From positions 8,938 through 72,937 of the forward strand of contig CAKZVT010000047.1 of the NCBI GenBank assembly GCA_937922435.1: 64,000 nt of DNA. Direction: 5' to 3'. A program made the translations under genes and the position numbers. Shown here piece by piece: positions 6,952 through 15,044 of the stretch (position 1 is its first letter; each line of letters starts with the position of its first letter). The DNA is from an uncultured Prevotella sp. Lineage in GTDB: Bacteria > Bacteroidota > Bacteroidia > Bacteroidales > Bacteroidaceae. The notes under the pieces are model-generated. The model had not been told where the DNA came from. It saw only the letters and a list, made by a program, of their open reading frames with translations, and did not search any database.

Positions 6952-8382
6952 ATGTCACGAATGACGCTGCCCGACGACTTCATCAGGCTGACAAAGGCCG
7001 CCCTTGGCGACGAATTGTGGCAAGTCCTTGAACGTGGGCTGGCCTCCGAGCCGCCCGTAAGCATAAGGCTGAACCCTTGGAAATGCCAAGACAGAGGCTT
7101 TGAAGTGGCCGGAAGCACGGGCGTTGTGCCTTGGTGCAAGGACGGGCTGTATCTTTCCGCACGGCCAAACTTTACGTTCGACCCGATGCTTCATGCCGGG
7201 ATGTATTACGTTCAGGAGGCTTCGTCGATGTTTCTCGACCGCGTGCTGCGCCAGTATGCCGCCGACGGGCCTGTAACGATGCTCGACCTGTGCGCCGCTC
7301 CTGGAGGAAAGTCTACCGTGGCGCGCGCCGCCCTGGCTGAAGGCAGCCTGCTTGTGAGCAACGAGCCGGTGCGCCAGCGTGCGCAGGTGTTGGCCGAAAA
7401 CGTGCAGAAGCAGGGTCATCCTGACACCATTGTGACAAACAATTATCCGCAGGACTTCCGCCGCAGCGGCCTTCAGTTCGACGTCGTGCTGGCCGACGTG
7501 CCGTGTTCTGGCGAGGGTATGTTCCGCAAAGACCCGGCCGCCATAGGCGAGTGGAGCTTGCAGAACGTGGAGAAGTGTTGGCGGTTGCAGCGCGAAATAG
7601 TGGCCGACGCATGGTGCTGCCTGCGCCCGGGAGGGCTGTTCGTCTATTCTACGTGTACCTTCAACACCAAGGAAGACGAGGAGAACGTGGCCTACATGTG
7701 CGAAGAGCTGGGCGCGGAGGTGCTCGCCGTTGACACGGACGGGCGTTGGGGCATCACAGGCTCGGTGCTTCCTGGCTTCAACAAGCCCGTCTACCGCTTC
7801 CTGCCGGGACGTACATCGGGCGAAGGTTTGTTCATGGCCGTGATGCGTAAGACGGGCGACGAGCCTGCCGGTGACGGCCGTGTGAAGGGCAGGAATGCCA
7901 GGAAGGGGCGCAGGCAAGGGGGCGGCAGTGCTGTTGCTGATGCTTGCAAGAAGTGGCTAAGGCAGCCTGACGGTTTTGAAATAGTCGTTGACGGCAATAC
8001 TGTCACGGCCATACCACGTCCGTGGAAACCGTTTTATGATGCGGCGCGGAAAAGTCTCAATGTCCTGTCAGCCGGCGTACCGCTCGGCGAAGTCAAGGGA
8101 AAAGATGTCATTCCGTCGCAAGCCCTTGCCCTGTCAATATGCCTTGACGCGTCGGCTTTCCCCAGTGTGGAGCTTGACTACGGCCAGGCTCTTTGCTATC
8201 TGCGCAAGGAGGCCGTGCCGTTGCCCTCTGATACGCCGCGCGGACATGTCCTCATGGCGTACAAGGGCGTGCCGCTCGGTTTCGAGAAGAACATCGGCAA
8301 CCGCGCCAACAACCTGTATCCGGCTGAATGGAAAATCAAAAGCTCGCATACGCCGGAGGGAAACAACGAAGTGTTAAGTTAA
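6952..8382 (+). CDS. rsmF: rRNA (cytosine-C5)-methyltransferase, RsmF/NOL1-NOP2-sun family
   Basis: A 476-residue SAM-dependent m5C methyltransferase acting on ribosomal RNA. The N-terminal part (residues 1-100) is the family RNA-binding region. Motif I is MLDLCAAPGGKSTVARAA. Motif IV is LADVPCSGEGMFRKD with the conserved Pro-Cys, and motif VI is VYSTCTFNTKEDEENV with the catalytic Thr-Cys. The C-terminal 170 residues form the RsmF-type PUA-like extension, including NIGNRANNLYPAEWKIKSSH near the end. Length fits RsmF (about 480). Start MSRMTLPDDF follows the promoter boxes at 6905 and 6926. RsmF in E. coli makes m5C1407 of 16S rRNA; the exact position here is inferred. Confidence 0.88.
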   Translation: MSRMTLPDDFIRLTKAALGDELWQVLERGLASEPPVSIRLNPWKCQDRGFEVAGSTGVVPWCKDGLYLSARPNFTFDPMLHAGMYYVQEASSMFLDRVLRQYAADGPVTMLDLCAAPGGKSTVARAALAEGSLLVSNEPVRQRAQVLAENVQKQGHPDTIVTNNYPQDFRRSGLQFDVVLADVPCSGEGMFRKDPAAIGEWSLQNVEKCWRLQREIVADAWCCLRPGGLFVYSTCTFNTKEDEENVAYMCEELGAEVLAVDTDGRWGITGSVLPGFNKPVYRFLPGRTSGEGLFMAVMRKTGDEPAGDGRVKGRNARKGRRQGGGSAVADACKKWLRQPDGFEIVVDGNTVTAIPRPWKPFYDAARKSLNVLSAGVPLGEVKGKDVIPSQALALSICLDASAFPSVELDYGQALCYLRKEAVPLPSDTPRGHVLMAYKGVPLGFEKNIGNRANNLYPAEWKIKSSHTPEGNNEVLS

Positions 8383-8467
8383 GAATTAAAAGTTAAGAGT
8401 TAAGAAAATATGCCATGCCTGTATTGGCTTATTCGGCCAATCTGGCTTATCCGGCCTGTTTTCCAGA
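8383..8467. repeat. Spacer of short tandem words (TTAAG type then GGCTTAT type)
   Basis: The spacer begins right at the methyltransferase stop with TTAAGAATTAAAAGTTAAGAG and AAGAAAATATGC, then changes to a second word family (GGCTTATTCGGCCAATCTGG, CTTATCCGGCC). The two halves are not complementary, so this looks like two half-elements of the same kind as those at 36119 and 34960. Confidence 0.6.
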
Positions 8468-8481
8468 TAAATAATGGAATA

Positions 8482-9276
8482 ATGAAACAATATCTCGACC
8501 TGCTCGACCGCATAATGACGGAAGGCGTTAAGAAGCACGACCGCACGGGAACGGGCACTATCAGCATCTTCGGCAACCAGATGCGGTTCAACCTTGAAGA
8601 CGGTTTTCCGCTGCTTACGACGAAGAAACTGCATCTGAAATCAATCATCTACGAGCTGCTTTGGTTCTTGCGCGGCGACACGAATGTGAAGTATCTGCAA
8701 GAGCATGGCGTAAGCATTTGGGACGAATGGGCAGGGGAGGACGGTGAACTCGGCCCCGTTTACGGTCACCAGTGGCGTTCGTGGCCCGATTACGACGGCG
8801 GACACATCGACCAAATCAGGAATGTTGTGGAGCAAATCCGCCACAATCCCGACTCGCGCCGCATAATAGTGAGCGCGTGGAACGTGGCTGAAATCAACCA
8901 GATGCACCTGCCGCCGTGCCACTGCCTGTTCCAGTTCTACGTGGCTGACGGCCGCCTTAGCCTACAGCTTTACCAGCGCAGCGCCGACACTTTCCTCGGA
9001 GTGCCGTTCAACATAGCGTCTTACGCCCTGCTGCTGATGATGATGGCGCAGGTAACGGGGCTGAAGCCGGGCGACTTCATACATACAACGGGTGACACGC
9101 ACCTGTACCTCAACCATCTTGAACAGGTGAAGTTGCAGCTTACGCGCGAGCCTCGTCAGCTGCCTACGATGACGCTCAACCCTGACATAAAGGACATTTT
9201 CGACTTCAAATACGAAGACTTTAAGCTGGAAAACTATAACCCTTGGCCGCACATTAAGGCCGAGGTGAGCGTGTAA
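8482..9276 (+). CDS. thyA: Thymidylate synthase
   Basis: A 264-residue ThyA, the same length as the E. coli enzyme. It converts dUMP to dTMP using methylene-tetrahydrofolate and releases dihydrofolate. Visible signatures are KKHDRTGTGTISIFGNQMRF near the N-terminus, the active-site Cys in LPPCHCLFQFYV, RSADTFLGVPFNIASYALL, and the dUMP-binding HTTGDTHLYLNH. I start at ATG 8482 (MKQYLDLLDRIM); a longer frame begins inside the upstream repeat spacer and adds nonsense. folA follows 63 bases downstream, forming the classical thyA-folA pair that recycles dihydrofolate. Confidence 0.97.
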   Translation: MKQYLDLLDRIMTEGVKKHDRTGTGTISIFGNQMRFNLEDGFPLLTTKKLHLKSIIYELLWFLRGDTNVKYLQEHGVSIWDEWAGEDGELGPVYGHQWRSWPDYDGGHIDQIRNVVEQIRHNPDSRRIIVSAWNVAEINQMHLPPCHCLFQFYVADGRLSLQLYQRSADTFLGVPFNIASYALLLMMMAQVTGLKPGDFIHTTGDTHLYLNHLEQVKLQLTREPRQLPTMTLNPDIKDIFDFKYEDFKLENYNPWPHIKAEVSV

Positions 9277-9319
9277 ACACCCACCCCAACCCTCCCAAAG
9301 GGATGGGTGGGGTGGGTAT
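9277..9319. repeat. Collapsed GC-rich arm element E2
   Basis: Directly after the thyA stop, ACACCCACCCCAACCCTCCC runs into GGGATGGGTGGGGTGGGTAT. It is a left and a right arm fused with no spacer, giving one GC-rich hairpin before folA. Confidence 0.75.
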
Positions 9320-9339
9320 GAAAACAATAGAACCGAATT

Positions 9340-9822
9340 ATGCGTATATCAATTATCGCCGCAGTGGCGCGTAACCGCGCCATCGGCAAGGACAACAAGC
9401 TGTTATATTGGTTGCCAGACGACCTTAAACGCTTCAAGGCTTTGACTACCGGGCACACCATAATAATGGGGCGGAGGACTTTCGAGTCGCTGCCGAAGGG
9501 CGCGCTTCCCAACCGCAGGAACATCGTATTGAGCCGCACCGTGCACAAGTTTCCCGGTTGTGATGTGTACACTTCGCTCGACGAAGCACTGAAACACTGC
9601 TCTGAAGAGGAAGATATTTATATAATAGGTGGCGCAAATGTCTATGCACAGGCTATCGGCCGAGCCGACCGTCTCTGCCTTACCGAGATAGACGACACGC
9701 CCGACAGTGCCGACGCTTTCTTCCCGGAATACGGCGGTTGGCGCGAAATGTGGCGCGAAGAGCACGCCATAGACGAGAAGCACGCTTACCGCTTCGCTTT
9801 CGTTGACTATGCAAAAAGTTGA
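9340..9822 (+). CDS. folA: Dihydrofolate reductase
   Basis: A 160-residue DHFR that reduces dihydrofolate to tetrahydrofolate with NADPH. The N-terminus SIIAAVARNRAIGKDNKLLY, the substrate-binding WLPDDLKRFKALT (with the acidic Asp), the NADPH-binding IIMGRRTFESLP and NRRNIVLSRT, and EEDIYIIGGANVYAQAI are all in family order. Length is normal (about 160). It is probably co-transcribed with thyA, separated only by the short GC-rich hairpin E2. Confidence 0.97.
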   Translation: MRISIIAAVARNRAIGKDNKLLYWLPDDLKRFKALTTGHTIIMGRRTFESLPKGALPNRRNIVLSRTVHKFPGCDVYTSLDEALKHCSEEEDIYIIGGANVYAQAIGRADRLCLTEIDDTPDSADAFFPEYGGWREMWREEHAIDEKHAYRFAFVDYAKS

Positions 9823-9845
9823 CTACTGATAACTCATTGACAGCC

Positions 9846-9955
9846 AGGCGTTTGCCTGTCGCCGTCCGAAAGGCCGTCTTTTACAGCGTAAAAGACGGCC
9901 TTTTAAAATGCAAAAGACGGCCTTTCGCACTGTGAAAGGCCGTCTTTTGCCAAGT
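9846..9955. repeat. 22-bp-period repeat, copy 3 (four or five units)
   Basis: Units start at 9868, 9890, 9912 and 9934, with a weak unit at 9846. There are two hairpins: 9868-9904, and 9910-9950, the latter with 20-base arms and one G-U pair. Preceded by TTGACAGCCAGGCG. It lies in the convergent gap between folA and the thioredoxin gene. Confidence 0.88.
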
Positions 9956-9990
9956 ATTGAACATCTTGCGATTGGGCAGGCAGCAGCCGG

Positions 9991-11169
9991 CTATCTGCCA
10001 CCAAGACGTTTCTTCACATTTTCCTTGAGGTTCCCTTTGCTGTAACCGCTCCACTGCGCGGTCATGGTTCCTTGCGGAGAAACCAGCACATAATGGGGAA
10101 TGCCCCACACGCCATACTTCGCTGCAATGCCGCTTCGCCCTTTCAGGTCGTTCAGGTTGTACCATGTCATACCATGCTTTGGCGACTCTTGCTTCCATAT
10201 CTCCTCCGTATCGAGCGACAGGCTGACAATAACGAGAGAGTATTTATAGGCTTCGGCCACCTCTTTCATCTCCGGAATGGCCTGTATGCAAGGGCCGCAA
10301 CCGATGCTCCAAAAGTCTAACAAAATGTATTTTCCTTTGAAGTCAGCCAAGTGATGAACACCTCCGTCGATGTCAAACAAGTCCCCGTCGGCGGCAGCTT
10401 CGCCCTTTACAATTTCCTTCGGGGGATAAACCGTTATGCCTATTTCGCTCCCCGTCATTGTGTTCTTCCACTTGTCAGGCAGCCGGTCATACAGTTTCCT
10501 TACGGCGTTCATGCCTTTTTCGTTGTCATAAGATTTCGCAAAGATGGCGTTTCCGTTCAACTCTTCCATCCAAGCGTCGTCAACCTCCATTCCGTTCATG
10601 ACCGCAGTCTCGGCTATTATCACACTGTCCACCGCCATACACTTGTCTTTATCGAGACAGTCAAGCTCTGCCTGTACGGCGGCTTTGTCTTTATCGGCCA
10701 ACGTTCCGCTTCTCATCATTGAACGAAGAGCGTCAACATGAATGTCGATAAGCTGTATCCTGTCCCACCACTTACGCGCCGCCATGACTATTTTCTGCCT
10801 GGTCTGTTGTTCGGGAATGTCGCTCTCAACGTTCCAAGTGTATGCGAGCATGCCGTCGCCTGATATGTTTATATGGCTTTCGGGACGTACATAAACGTCA
10901 AGAATCATGCTTATGGTATCGCCCTTCATGGCAAACAGCGTCATCGGTTCCACTCCGTTGCCCGTTGTTTCACCGCTGAACCTGAACCTGTTATCGGTTA
11001 TCGTGTCGCCGTCAACAGCTTTAAGGATGTCTCCTATATTACGGAATAGCTGTACAAACGTGCCCTCTGGCACGTTCTTTATTGTCCCGTCAATTACATA
11101 AATGCCTTGTGCTTGCATCGCAATGGTAGCGAATACAAGCACAAGGCATGATAAAGACTTATGTATCAC
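9991..11169 (-). CDS. TlpA-like thioredoxin-fold protein with N-terminal DUF4369-like domain
   Basis: A 392-residue exported protein. Signal peptide at residues 1-20 (LSCLVLVFATIAMQAQ). Residues 22-110 resemble DUF4369 (IDGTIKNVPEGTFVQLFR), the middle is helical, and residues 265-392 form a TlpA/AhpC-type thioredoxin domain with the redox motif CGPC at 291-294 in LLDFWSIGCGPC and the cis-Pro loop in GVWGIPHYVLVSP. Such proteins are predicted periplasmic disulfide reductases, widespread in Bacteroidota. The substrate is unknown. It lies 30 bases downstream of the Lrp regulator gene on the same strand and may share its transcript. Confidence 0.85.
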   Translation of the reverse strand: MIHKSLSCLVLVFATIAMQAQGIYVIDGTIKNVPEGTFVQLFRNIGDILKAVDGDTITDNRFRFSGETTGNGVEPMTLFAMKGDTISMILDVYVRPESHINISGDGMLAYTWNVESDIPEQQTRQKIVMAARKWWDRIQLIDIHVDALRSMMRSGTLADKDKAAVQAELDCLDKDKCMAVDSVIIAETAVMNGMEVDDAWMEELNGNAIFAKSYDNEKGMNAVRKLYDRLPDKWKNTMTGSEIGITVYPPKEIVKGEAAADGDLFDIDGGVHHLADFKGKYILLDFWSIGCGPCIQAIPEMKEVAEAYKYSLVIVSLSLDTEEIWKQESPKHGMTWYNLNDLKGRSGIAAKYGVWGIPHYVLVSPQGTMTAQWSGYSKGNLKENVKKRLGGR

Positions 11170-11199
11170 AGGTTTTATGATTGGTCAGATAATGATGCT

Positions 11200-11694
11200 T
11201 CACTCTGCCGCAACGTCCGTATCGTCAACCGGCATGTCAACAATCGGCAGCTGGCGGCTGAACGCCGAGTTGAACGAAATTATGGTTTCGCTGCGTGAAA
11301 GGCCGAGAGGTTGCAGGCGGTCGTGGATGATGTTGAGCAGATGATGGTTGTTTACGGCGTAGATTTTGATGAACATGTCATAGTCGCCGGTGGTGTAATG
11401 ACACTCAACCACTTCAGGAATCTTCCTCAATTCGTCAACGACCTCGTCGAATTTCTCGGGATTTTTCAGGTTAAGTCCCATATAAGCGCAGGTCTCATAG
11501 CCTATTTTCTCCGGGTCGATGATGAATTTCGACCCTTTCAACACGCCCATGTTATTCAACTTCTGTATGCGTTGATGGATGGCTGCACCGCTTACATTGC
11601 ATGAACGAGCCACCTCCAAGAACGGAATCCTTGCGTCTTCGGCTATCAGCTTAAGGATTTTCTTGTCTAATGAATCTAAATTGTGATGTGCCAT
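11200..11694 (-). CDS. Lrp/AsnC family transcriptional regulator
   Basis: A 164-residue protein with the Lrp/AsnC layout: an N-terminal winged helix-turn-helix (LDKKILKLIAEDARIPFLEVA, then a recognition helix in SGAAIHQRIQKLNNMGVL, residues 7-60) and a C-terminal RAM effector-binding domain (residues 70-150, including EVVECHYTTGDYDMFIKI). These regulators sense amino acids and bind DNA as dimers or octamers. The effector is unknown. A TATCTTTG promoter lies at 11781-11788, giving a leader of about 80 bases. The acidic C-terminal tail DMPVDDTDVAAE is normal for Bacteroidota members. Confidence 0.92.
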   Translation of the reverse strand: MAHHNLDSLDKKILKLIAEDARIPFLEVARSCNVSGAAIHQRIQKLNNMGVLKGSKFIIDPEKIGYETCAYMGLNLKNPEKFDEVVDELRKIPEVVECHYTTGDYDMFIKIYAVNNHHLLNIIHDRLQPLGLSRSETIISFNSAFSRQLPIVDMPVDDTDVAAE

Positions 11695-11780
11695 TTGTAG
11701 TGTATTTTTTACTTTGATGTTAATTTAGAACTGACTGTTAAATGGCTTTACGCCAAATACATATTGCTTGTTGTACGGCA

Positions 11781-11788
11781 CAAAGATA
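11781..11788 (-). promoter_or_regulatory. -7 box for the lrp-family gene
   Basis: Minus-strand TATCTTTG, a perfect TAnnTTTG match. The spacer 11695-11873 holds the leader of this gene and the 5' side of the exbD end; nothing else is seen. Confidence 0.6.
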
Positions 11789-11873
11789 CGATAAAATAAT
11801 TGTTTTTGCAATGAATTGTAAGTAAAATTTCAATCTTATACTATAGATTAAAACTTTCTTTTATGAATAAGAA

Positions 11874-12341
11874 TTATTTTCCGCCCTTTTGTGTGGCTGA
11901 ATAATTCACCCGTAACGCTCCTGCCCGGCGCAGTGCCTGGCGTACATCCGACATTATGCCCATCTCCGTTTCGCGGTCTGCTTTTATCGAGACGCTCATC
12001 GCCTTGGCGCCTTCCGGTGACATGCGGCGGCGTTCCTCGGCCACATAGTCGGTCACGTCGTCAACGTCGGCATACTTGTCGTTCAGCTGTATGCGCGTGC
12101 CTTCGCCCACGGAGCGGCGCATGTCGTCGGCAGGGCGGCCTATATAAATATATGTAACGGCAGACTTCTTGACAAGGCGGGTAAGCTCCGTACCTTCAGG
12201 CACTCGGTATTTCACTTTCAAGGTGACTTCCCTCATGTGCGTTACGGTGATGAAGAAGAAGAGGACGGTGAAAATCAGGTCGGGCAGGGCAGCCGTGTTA
12301 AGCATCGGCACCTCGCGTCTTTGGCGGCGGAAGAAGCTCAT
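11874..12341 (-). CDS. exbD: ExbD/TolR family biopolymer transport protein (second copy)
   Basis: A 155-residue ExbD/TolR-type protein with one N-terminal membrane helix (LPDLIFTVLFFFITVTHM, residues about 19-36) holding the conserved Asp, then a periplasmic domain. Together with ExbB it forms the proton-driven motor that energises TonB-dependent outer-membrane receptors. Its start overlaps the stop of the preceding exbD by 4 bases (12338-12341). It is last in the four-gene exb operon. Confidence 0.9.
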   Translation of the reverse strand: MSFFRRQRREVPMLNTAALPDLIFTVLFFFITVTHMREVTLKVKYRVPEGTELTRLVKKSAVTYIYIGRPADDMRRSVGEGTRIQLNDKYADVDDVTDYVAEERRRMSPEGAKAMSVSIKADRETEMGIMSDVRQALRRAGALRVNYSATQKGGK

Positions 12342-12874
12342 CTGCCACCTCCTTCCTCCGTTGCGGCAGGCGTTTCGGTGATGCGTTGCGGATAATAGGC
12401 TCTCACGGCGGCACGCTGTTCAGGCGTGCATGCAGCGTAGGCACGGCCGTATCGTTTTATAGCATAGCCGTTCCGCAATTCGTTGTAAGCCGCTACTATC
12501 TCGTTTTGCACATTGAAATAAACTTCATACGACGCCTTTCGGTCAATGTCCAAGGCGATGACATGATTGCGCCGGTCGGCCGAGTGGCTAACGAACGACA
12601 TTACACGGCGGCGTACATCGCCCTTGTCTATTGGCTTGCCGTCGGCCATCAGGCGGTTGTATTCCGTTATAGTGAGCGACAATACATTGCCGCGCTCCAC
12701 GTCGGCAGCCTCCTGTTGCGTCTCGTCCGCCATAGGCGGAAGCATACGTTGCAGTCCCTTGTCAGCGTCCATGGACGTCATGATAAGGAAGAACACCAGC
12801 AAGATGAACGATATGTCGGCCGTTGACGTGGTGTTGAGTTGCGGCACTGTGCGCCTGTCGCGATGCAAAATCAT
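12338..12874 (-). CDS. exbD: ExbD/TolR family biopolymer transport protein (first copy)
   Basis: A 178-residue ExbD with the motif VPQLNTTSTADISFILLVFFLIMTSM: the membrane-embedded Asp in TADISFILL is the proton-carrying residue of the family. The periplasmic part follows. Two consecutive, unequal ExbD proteins are usual in Bacteroidota exb operons. It overlaps both neighbours by 4 bases, so translation is coupled. Confidence 0.92.
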   Translation of the reverse strand: MILHRDRRTVPQLNTTSTADISFILLVFFLIMTSMDADKGLQRMLPPMADETQQEAADVERGNVLSLTITEYNRLMADGKPIDKGDVRRRVMSFVSHSADRRNHVIALDIDRKASYEVYFNVQNEIVAAYNELRNGYAIKRYGRAYAACTPEQRAAVRAYYPQRITETPAATEEGGGR

Positions 12875-13395
12875 TTTCTAATTCCCATCTTCCTGCAATA
12901 TCCCGAAAGGCCGAATGCAACGCCGCAGACTGCTACCAGGAGCAGCACCAGCGACGTATTGATGAACATGTCGGTAGCTTTCAGCCAGAACACGTCGGTA
13001 TATGCAACGCCGTTTACCTGTACAGGCTCTGCCGAACCGAGCAGGAACGTTGCCAAAAGGCTTGCTATTAGCAGCCCAGCCGTGCCCCATGCAATCTTTG
13101 CCGACGGTATGTTGTTGGCCTTTCCTTGCGCCTTGTCCCTCGCCTTGAGGCTTACCGCTATGGCTGTGACGGCGAGTATGGCGGCAAGGAGCACGAGCAC
13201 GTAGATGAACGCGAGCACAAGGTCGGTAAGCCGGGGCGCGTTGAACTCCGGGTTGTCCTCAAACGGCACGTCGTAACCTATCAGGAAGAACGCGCCGAAG
13301 ACAACAACCGTCAGCGCGACGAGCACGTAAAGCACGCGCGTAGACACCTGTTCTGCCGTCAGTCCGCTTAGTACGTTATGCCGTGTCTTCATCAT
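12871..13395 (-). CDS. Four-helix membrane protein of the exb operon
   Basis: A 174-residue protein with four predicted membrane segments (LYVLVALTVVVFGAFFLIGY, LVLAFIYVLVLLAAILAVTA, a third at WGTAGLLIASLLATFLLG, and a fourth at LVLLLVAVCGVAFGLSGY). I know no biochemical function. It sits between exbB and exbD with 4-base overlaps on both sides, so it is very likely an accessory subunit or assembly factor of this ExbB/ExbD motor (inference from context). Confidence 0.75.
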   Translation of the reverse strand: MMKTRHNVLSGLTAEQVSTRVLYVLVALTVVVFGAFFLIGYDVPFEDNPEFNAPRLTDLVLAFIYVLVLLAAILAVTAIAVSLKARDKAQGKANNIPSAKIAWGTAGLLIASLLATFLLGSAEPVQVNGVAYTDVFWLKATDMFINTSLVLLLVAVCGVAFGLSGYCRKMGIRK

Positions 13396-14252
13396 CGTGT
13401 GAGCTTGTATTTCATAATTATGTCAAGAAGCGTGATGGCCGACTCCTCCATCTGGCTCGTGATGTGCTCTATTTTGGACAGGATGTAGTTGTAGAACACC
13501 TGGAGAATGAGCGCGGCAATCAGTCCGAAGATGGTCGTTATGAGGGCCACCTTCATGCCGGCAGCCACGATTGTAGGACTTATGTCACCTGCTTGCTGAA
13601 TTTGCTCGAATGCCATAACCATGCCGATTACCGTGCCGAGGAAACCCAGCGACGGTGCCATGGCGATGAACAGCGTTATCCACGAGCAGCCCTTCTCAAG
13701 GTTGGCGGCCTGCACCGCACCGTAAGACGTTATGCTGCGCTCGATGTCTTCCATCGATTCGTCTATCCGCGTAAGTCCCTGGTAGCAGATTGACGCCACC
13801 GGGCCGCGCGTCTCACGGCACACCGTCTTTGCCCCTTCGACGTCGCCCTGCATTATTTGTGTCTCCAGGTCGGCCATCAGCCGCTTGGCGTTTATTTCCG
13901 AAAGGGTGAGGTATATGATGCGCTCTATGCAGAAGGCCAGGCCGAGCACCAGCGCCAAAGCAACGAAAGACATGAAGCCCGCGCTGCCTTCGATGTACTT
14001 GGTCTTCAGCATCTTGTGGAAGCCTACCGTCTCGACTGGAGCCATTACCGAGTCAGGAGCTTCGGCATAGTCCAGCCCCAGCGTGTCGTCAGCCAATGTT
14101 CCTGCCGCCGAGTCGGCCTCCGCCGTCATTGCGCTGTCAGCCACCGACGCGGTCACGGGCTTTTGCTCTTCGCCGTTTTGGGCGTTGGCGTAATGGCATT
14201 GGGAAAAAACAAGGAGTGTGATTATCGCAATCTTTGCAATCAGATTGTCCAT
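13392..14252 (-). CDS. exbB: MotA/TolQ/ExbB proton channel family protein
   Basis: A 286-residue ExbB. Residues 1-24 look like a signal peptide or extra helix (IAIITLLVFSQCHYANAQ), followed by an acidic periplasmic stretch, a first core helix (GFMSFVALALVLGLAFCIERI), a cytoplasmic loop, and the conserved paired helices WITLFIAMAPSLGFLGTVIG and ISPTIVAAGMKVALITTIFG. The motif GFLGTVIGMVMAFEQI is typical. It is first in the operon; a TACCTTTG promoter lies at 14305-14312. Confidence 0.93.
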   Translation of the reverse strand: MDNLIAKIAIITLLVFSQCHYANAQNGEEQKPVTASVADSAMTAEADSAAGTLADDTLGLDYAEAPDSVMAPVETVGFHKMLKTKYIEGSAGFMSFVALALVLGLAFCIERIIYLTLSEINAKRLMADLETQIMQGDVEGAKTVCRETRGPVASICYQGLTRIDESMEDIERSITSYGAVQAANLEKGCSWITLFIAMAPSLGFLGTVIGMVMAFEQIQQAGDISPTIVAAGMKVALITTIFGLIAALILQVFYNYILSKIEHITSQMEESAITLLDIIMKYKLTR

Positions 14253-14304
14253 ACCTAAAGGATTAAAAACATTATTTTTGCTGCTCAGTTAGAGTTTAAC
14301 ATTG

Positions 14305-14312
14305 CAAAGGTA
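14305..14312 (-). promoter_or_regulatory. -7 box for the exb operon
   Basis: Minus-strand TACCTTTG, about 55 bases upstream of the exbB ATG. Confidence 0.6.
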
Positions 14313-14467
14313 ATAAAAGTTTCTTTTGCGGATATAAGAATTTAGATTTTTTATTATTCTGCTGTCAAAGGATGAAACAGTCGCAGGCGGATTGACAAAC
14401 AATGCAGAATTATTACCGCAAAATACGTAATAATTAAACGAAACACGGATTAGAAATATTTAAAATC

Positions 14468-14499
14468 TTTGCATCTATAAGATTTTCAACCTATCTTTG
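14468..14499 (+). promoter_or_regulatory. Consensus Bacteroidota promoter giving a near-leaderless mRNA
   Basis: TTTG at 14468-14471, exactly 20 bases of spacer, then TATCTTTG at 14492-14499. The ATG is at 14504, so transcription should start within a few bases of the start codon. Confidence 0.75.
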
Positions 14500-14503
14500 C
14501 AGT

Positions 14504-14713
14504 ATGAAAAAGGATGAACGTAACAATACAATATTGTCAGAAACGGGCAAGTTCTTCATAGACATATCAAAACTTGTCTTTGGAGGAGTTATCCTTGCAA
14601 GCATAATGAAATATGAAAGTATTAATCCGACATTGCTTTTAGGCATTGGCTGCGTAGCTGTTGTTTGCAGTTTTATTACCGGTCTCGTCCTGATTGCAAT
14701 GTCAAAAAAGTAA
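14504..14713 (+). CDS. Small two-helix membrane protein (DUF6722-like)
   Basis: A 69-residue protein with a charged N-terminus (MKKDERNN), the segment FFIDISKLVFGGVILASIM and a second hydrophobic helix (TLLLGIGCVAVVCSFITGLV) before AMSKK. It resembles the small Bacteroidota family I remember as DUF6722; the name is tentative. It starts right at a consensus promoter, so its message is probably leaderless. It is followed 12 bases later by a 33-codon membrane peptide gene, then a terminator, making a two-gene unit. Confidence 0.7.
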   Translation: MKKDERNNTILSETGKFFIDISKLVFGGVILASIMKYESINPTLLLGIGCVAVVCSFITGLVLIAMSKK

Positions 14714-14725
14714 AAGGAGGACTAT

Positions 14726-14827
14726 ATGGCACTTTTAGTATTATTCGGAGCAGTAGGAGTCGTTGCCTTGATAGTAGGCATTTGGGCTTTTATCCAGTTG
14801 CGGAAAGAGTCCAAGACGGCACATTGA
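14726..14827 (+). CDS. 33-residue single-helix membrane peptide
   Basis: ATG 14726 to TGA 14825-14827 encodes MALLVLFGAVGVVALIVGIW followed by AFIQLRKESKTAH: one hydrophobic helix and a basic tail. It is preceded by AAAGGAGG 7 bases before the ATG, an unusually good Shine-Dalgarno for a Bacteroidota gene. It follows the 69-codon gene by 12 bases and is followed by a strong terminator, which supports it as a real gene of a two-peptide operon. Function unknown. Confidence 0.65.
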   Translation: MALLVLFGAVGVVALIVGIWAFIQLRKESKTAH

Positions 14828-14854
14828 TTTTGTCCGTTTGATGTTTTAGACAAT

Positions 14855-14884
14855 AAAAGCAGGCTTTCTTAGCCTGCTTTTTTG
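14855..14884 (+). terminator. Rho-independent terminator of the small-protein pair
   Basis: Stem GCAGGCT / AGCCTGC with a 5-base loop, preceded by an A-run and followed by TTTTTTTG. Confidence 0.85.
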
Positions 14885-14956
14885 TTGCCGTTTGTGCGTC
14901 ATAAATACATGAATGTAATTGTCATAAGACATCTGTATGTATTGCTTTTGCACTTG

Positions 14957-15044
14957 CGGAGAGAGGGGGATTCGAACCCCCGTGCCAGTTTTGCCGGCTA
15001 CACGCTTTCCAGGCGTGCCTCTTAAGCCACTCGAGCATCTCTCC
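14957..15044 (-). tRNA. serT(GGA): tRNA-Ser, anticodon GGA
   Basis: On the minus strand the 88-base gene begins GGAGAGATGCTCGAGTGG and ends GAATCCCCCTCTCTCCG. The acceptor arms GGAGAGA and TCTCTCC pair fully. The anticodon loop CTGGAAA gives GGA, which reads UCC and UCU serine codons. A long variable arm (GTAGCCGGCAAAACTGGCAC region) is as expected for a class II tRNA. The T arm is GGGGGTTCGAATCCCCC. No CCA is encoded after the discriminator G. Confidence 0.96.

Noticed and set aside
6955..7917. 320-codon minus-strand open frame opposite the rRNA methyltransferase
   Set aside because: Shadow frame; all methyltransferase motifs are on the plus strand in order.
9846..9955. CRISPR array suggested by regular repeats
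   Set aside because: Units are contiguous with no unique spacers between them, there are only 2-5 per locus, and no cas genes are present.
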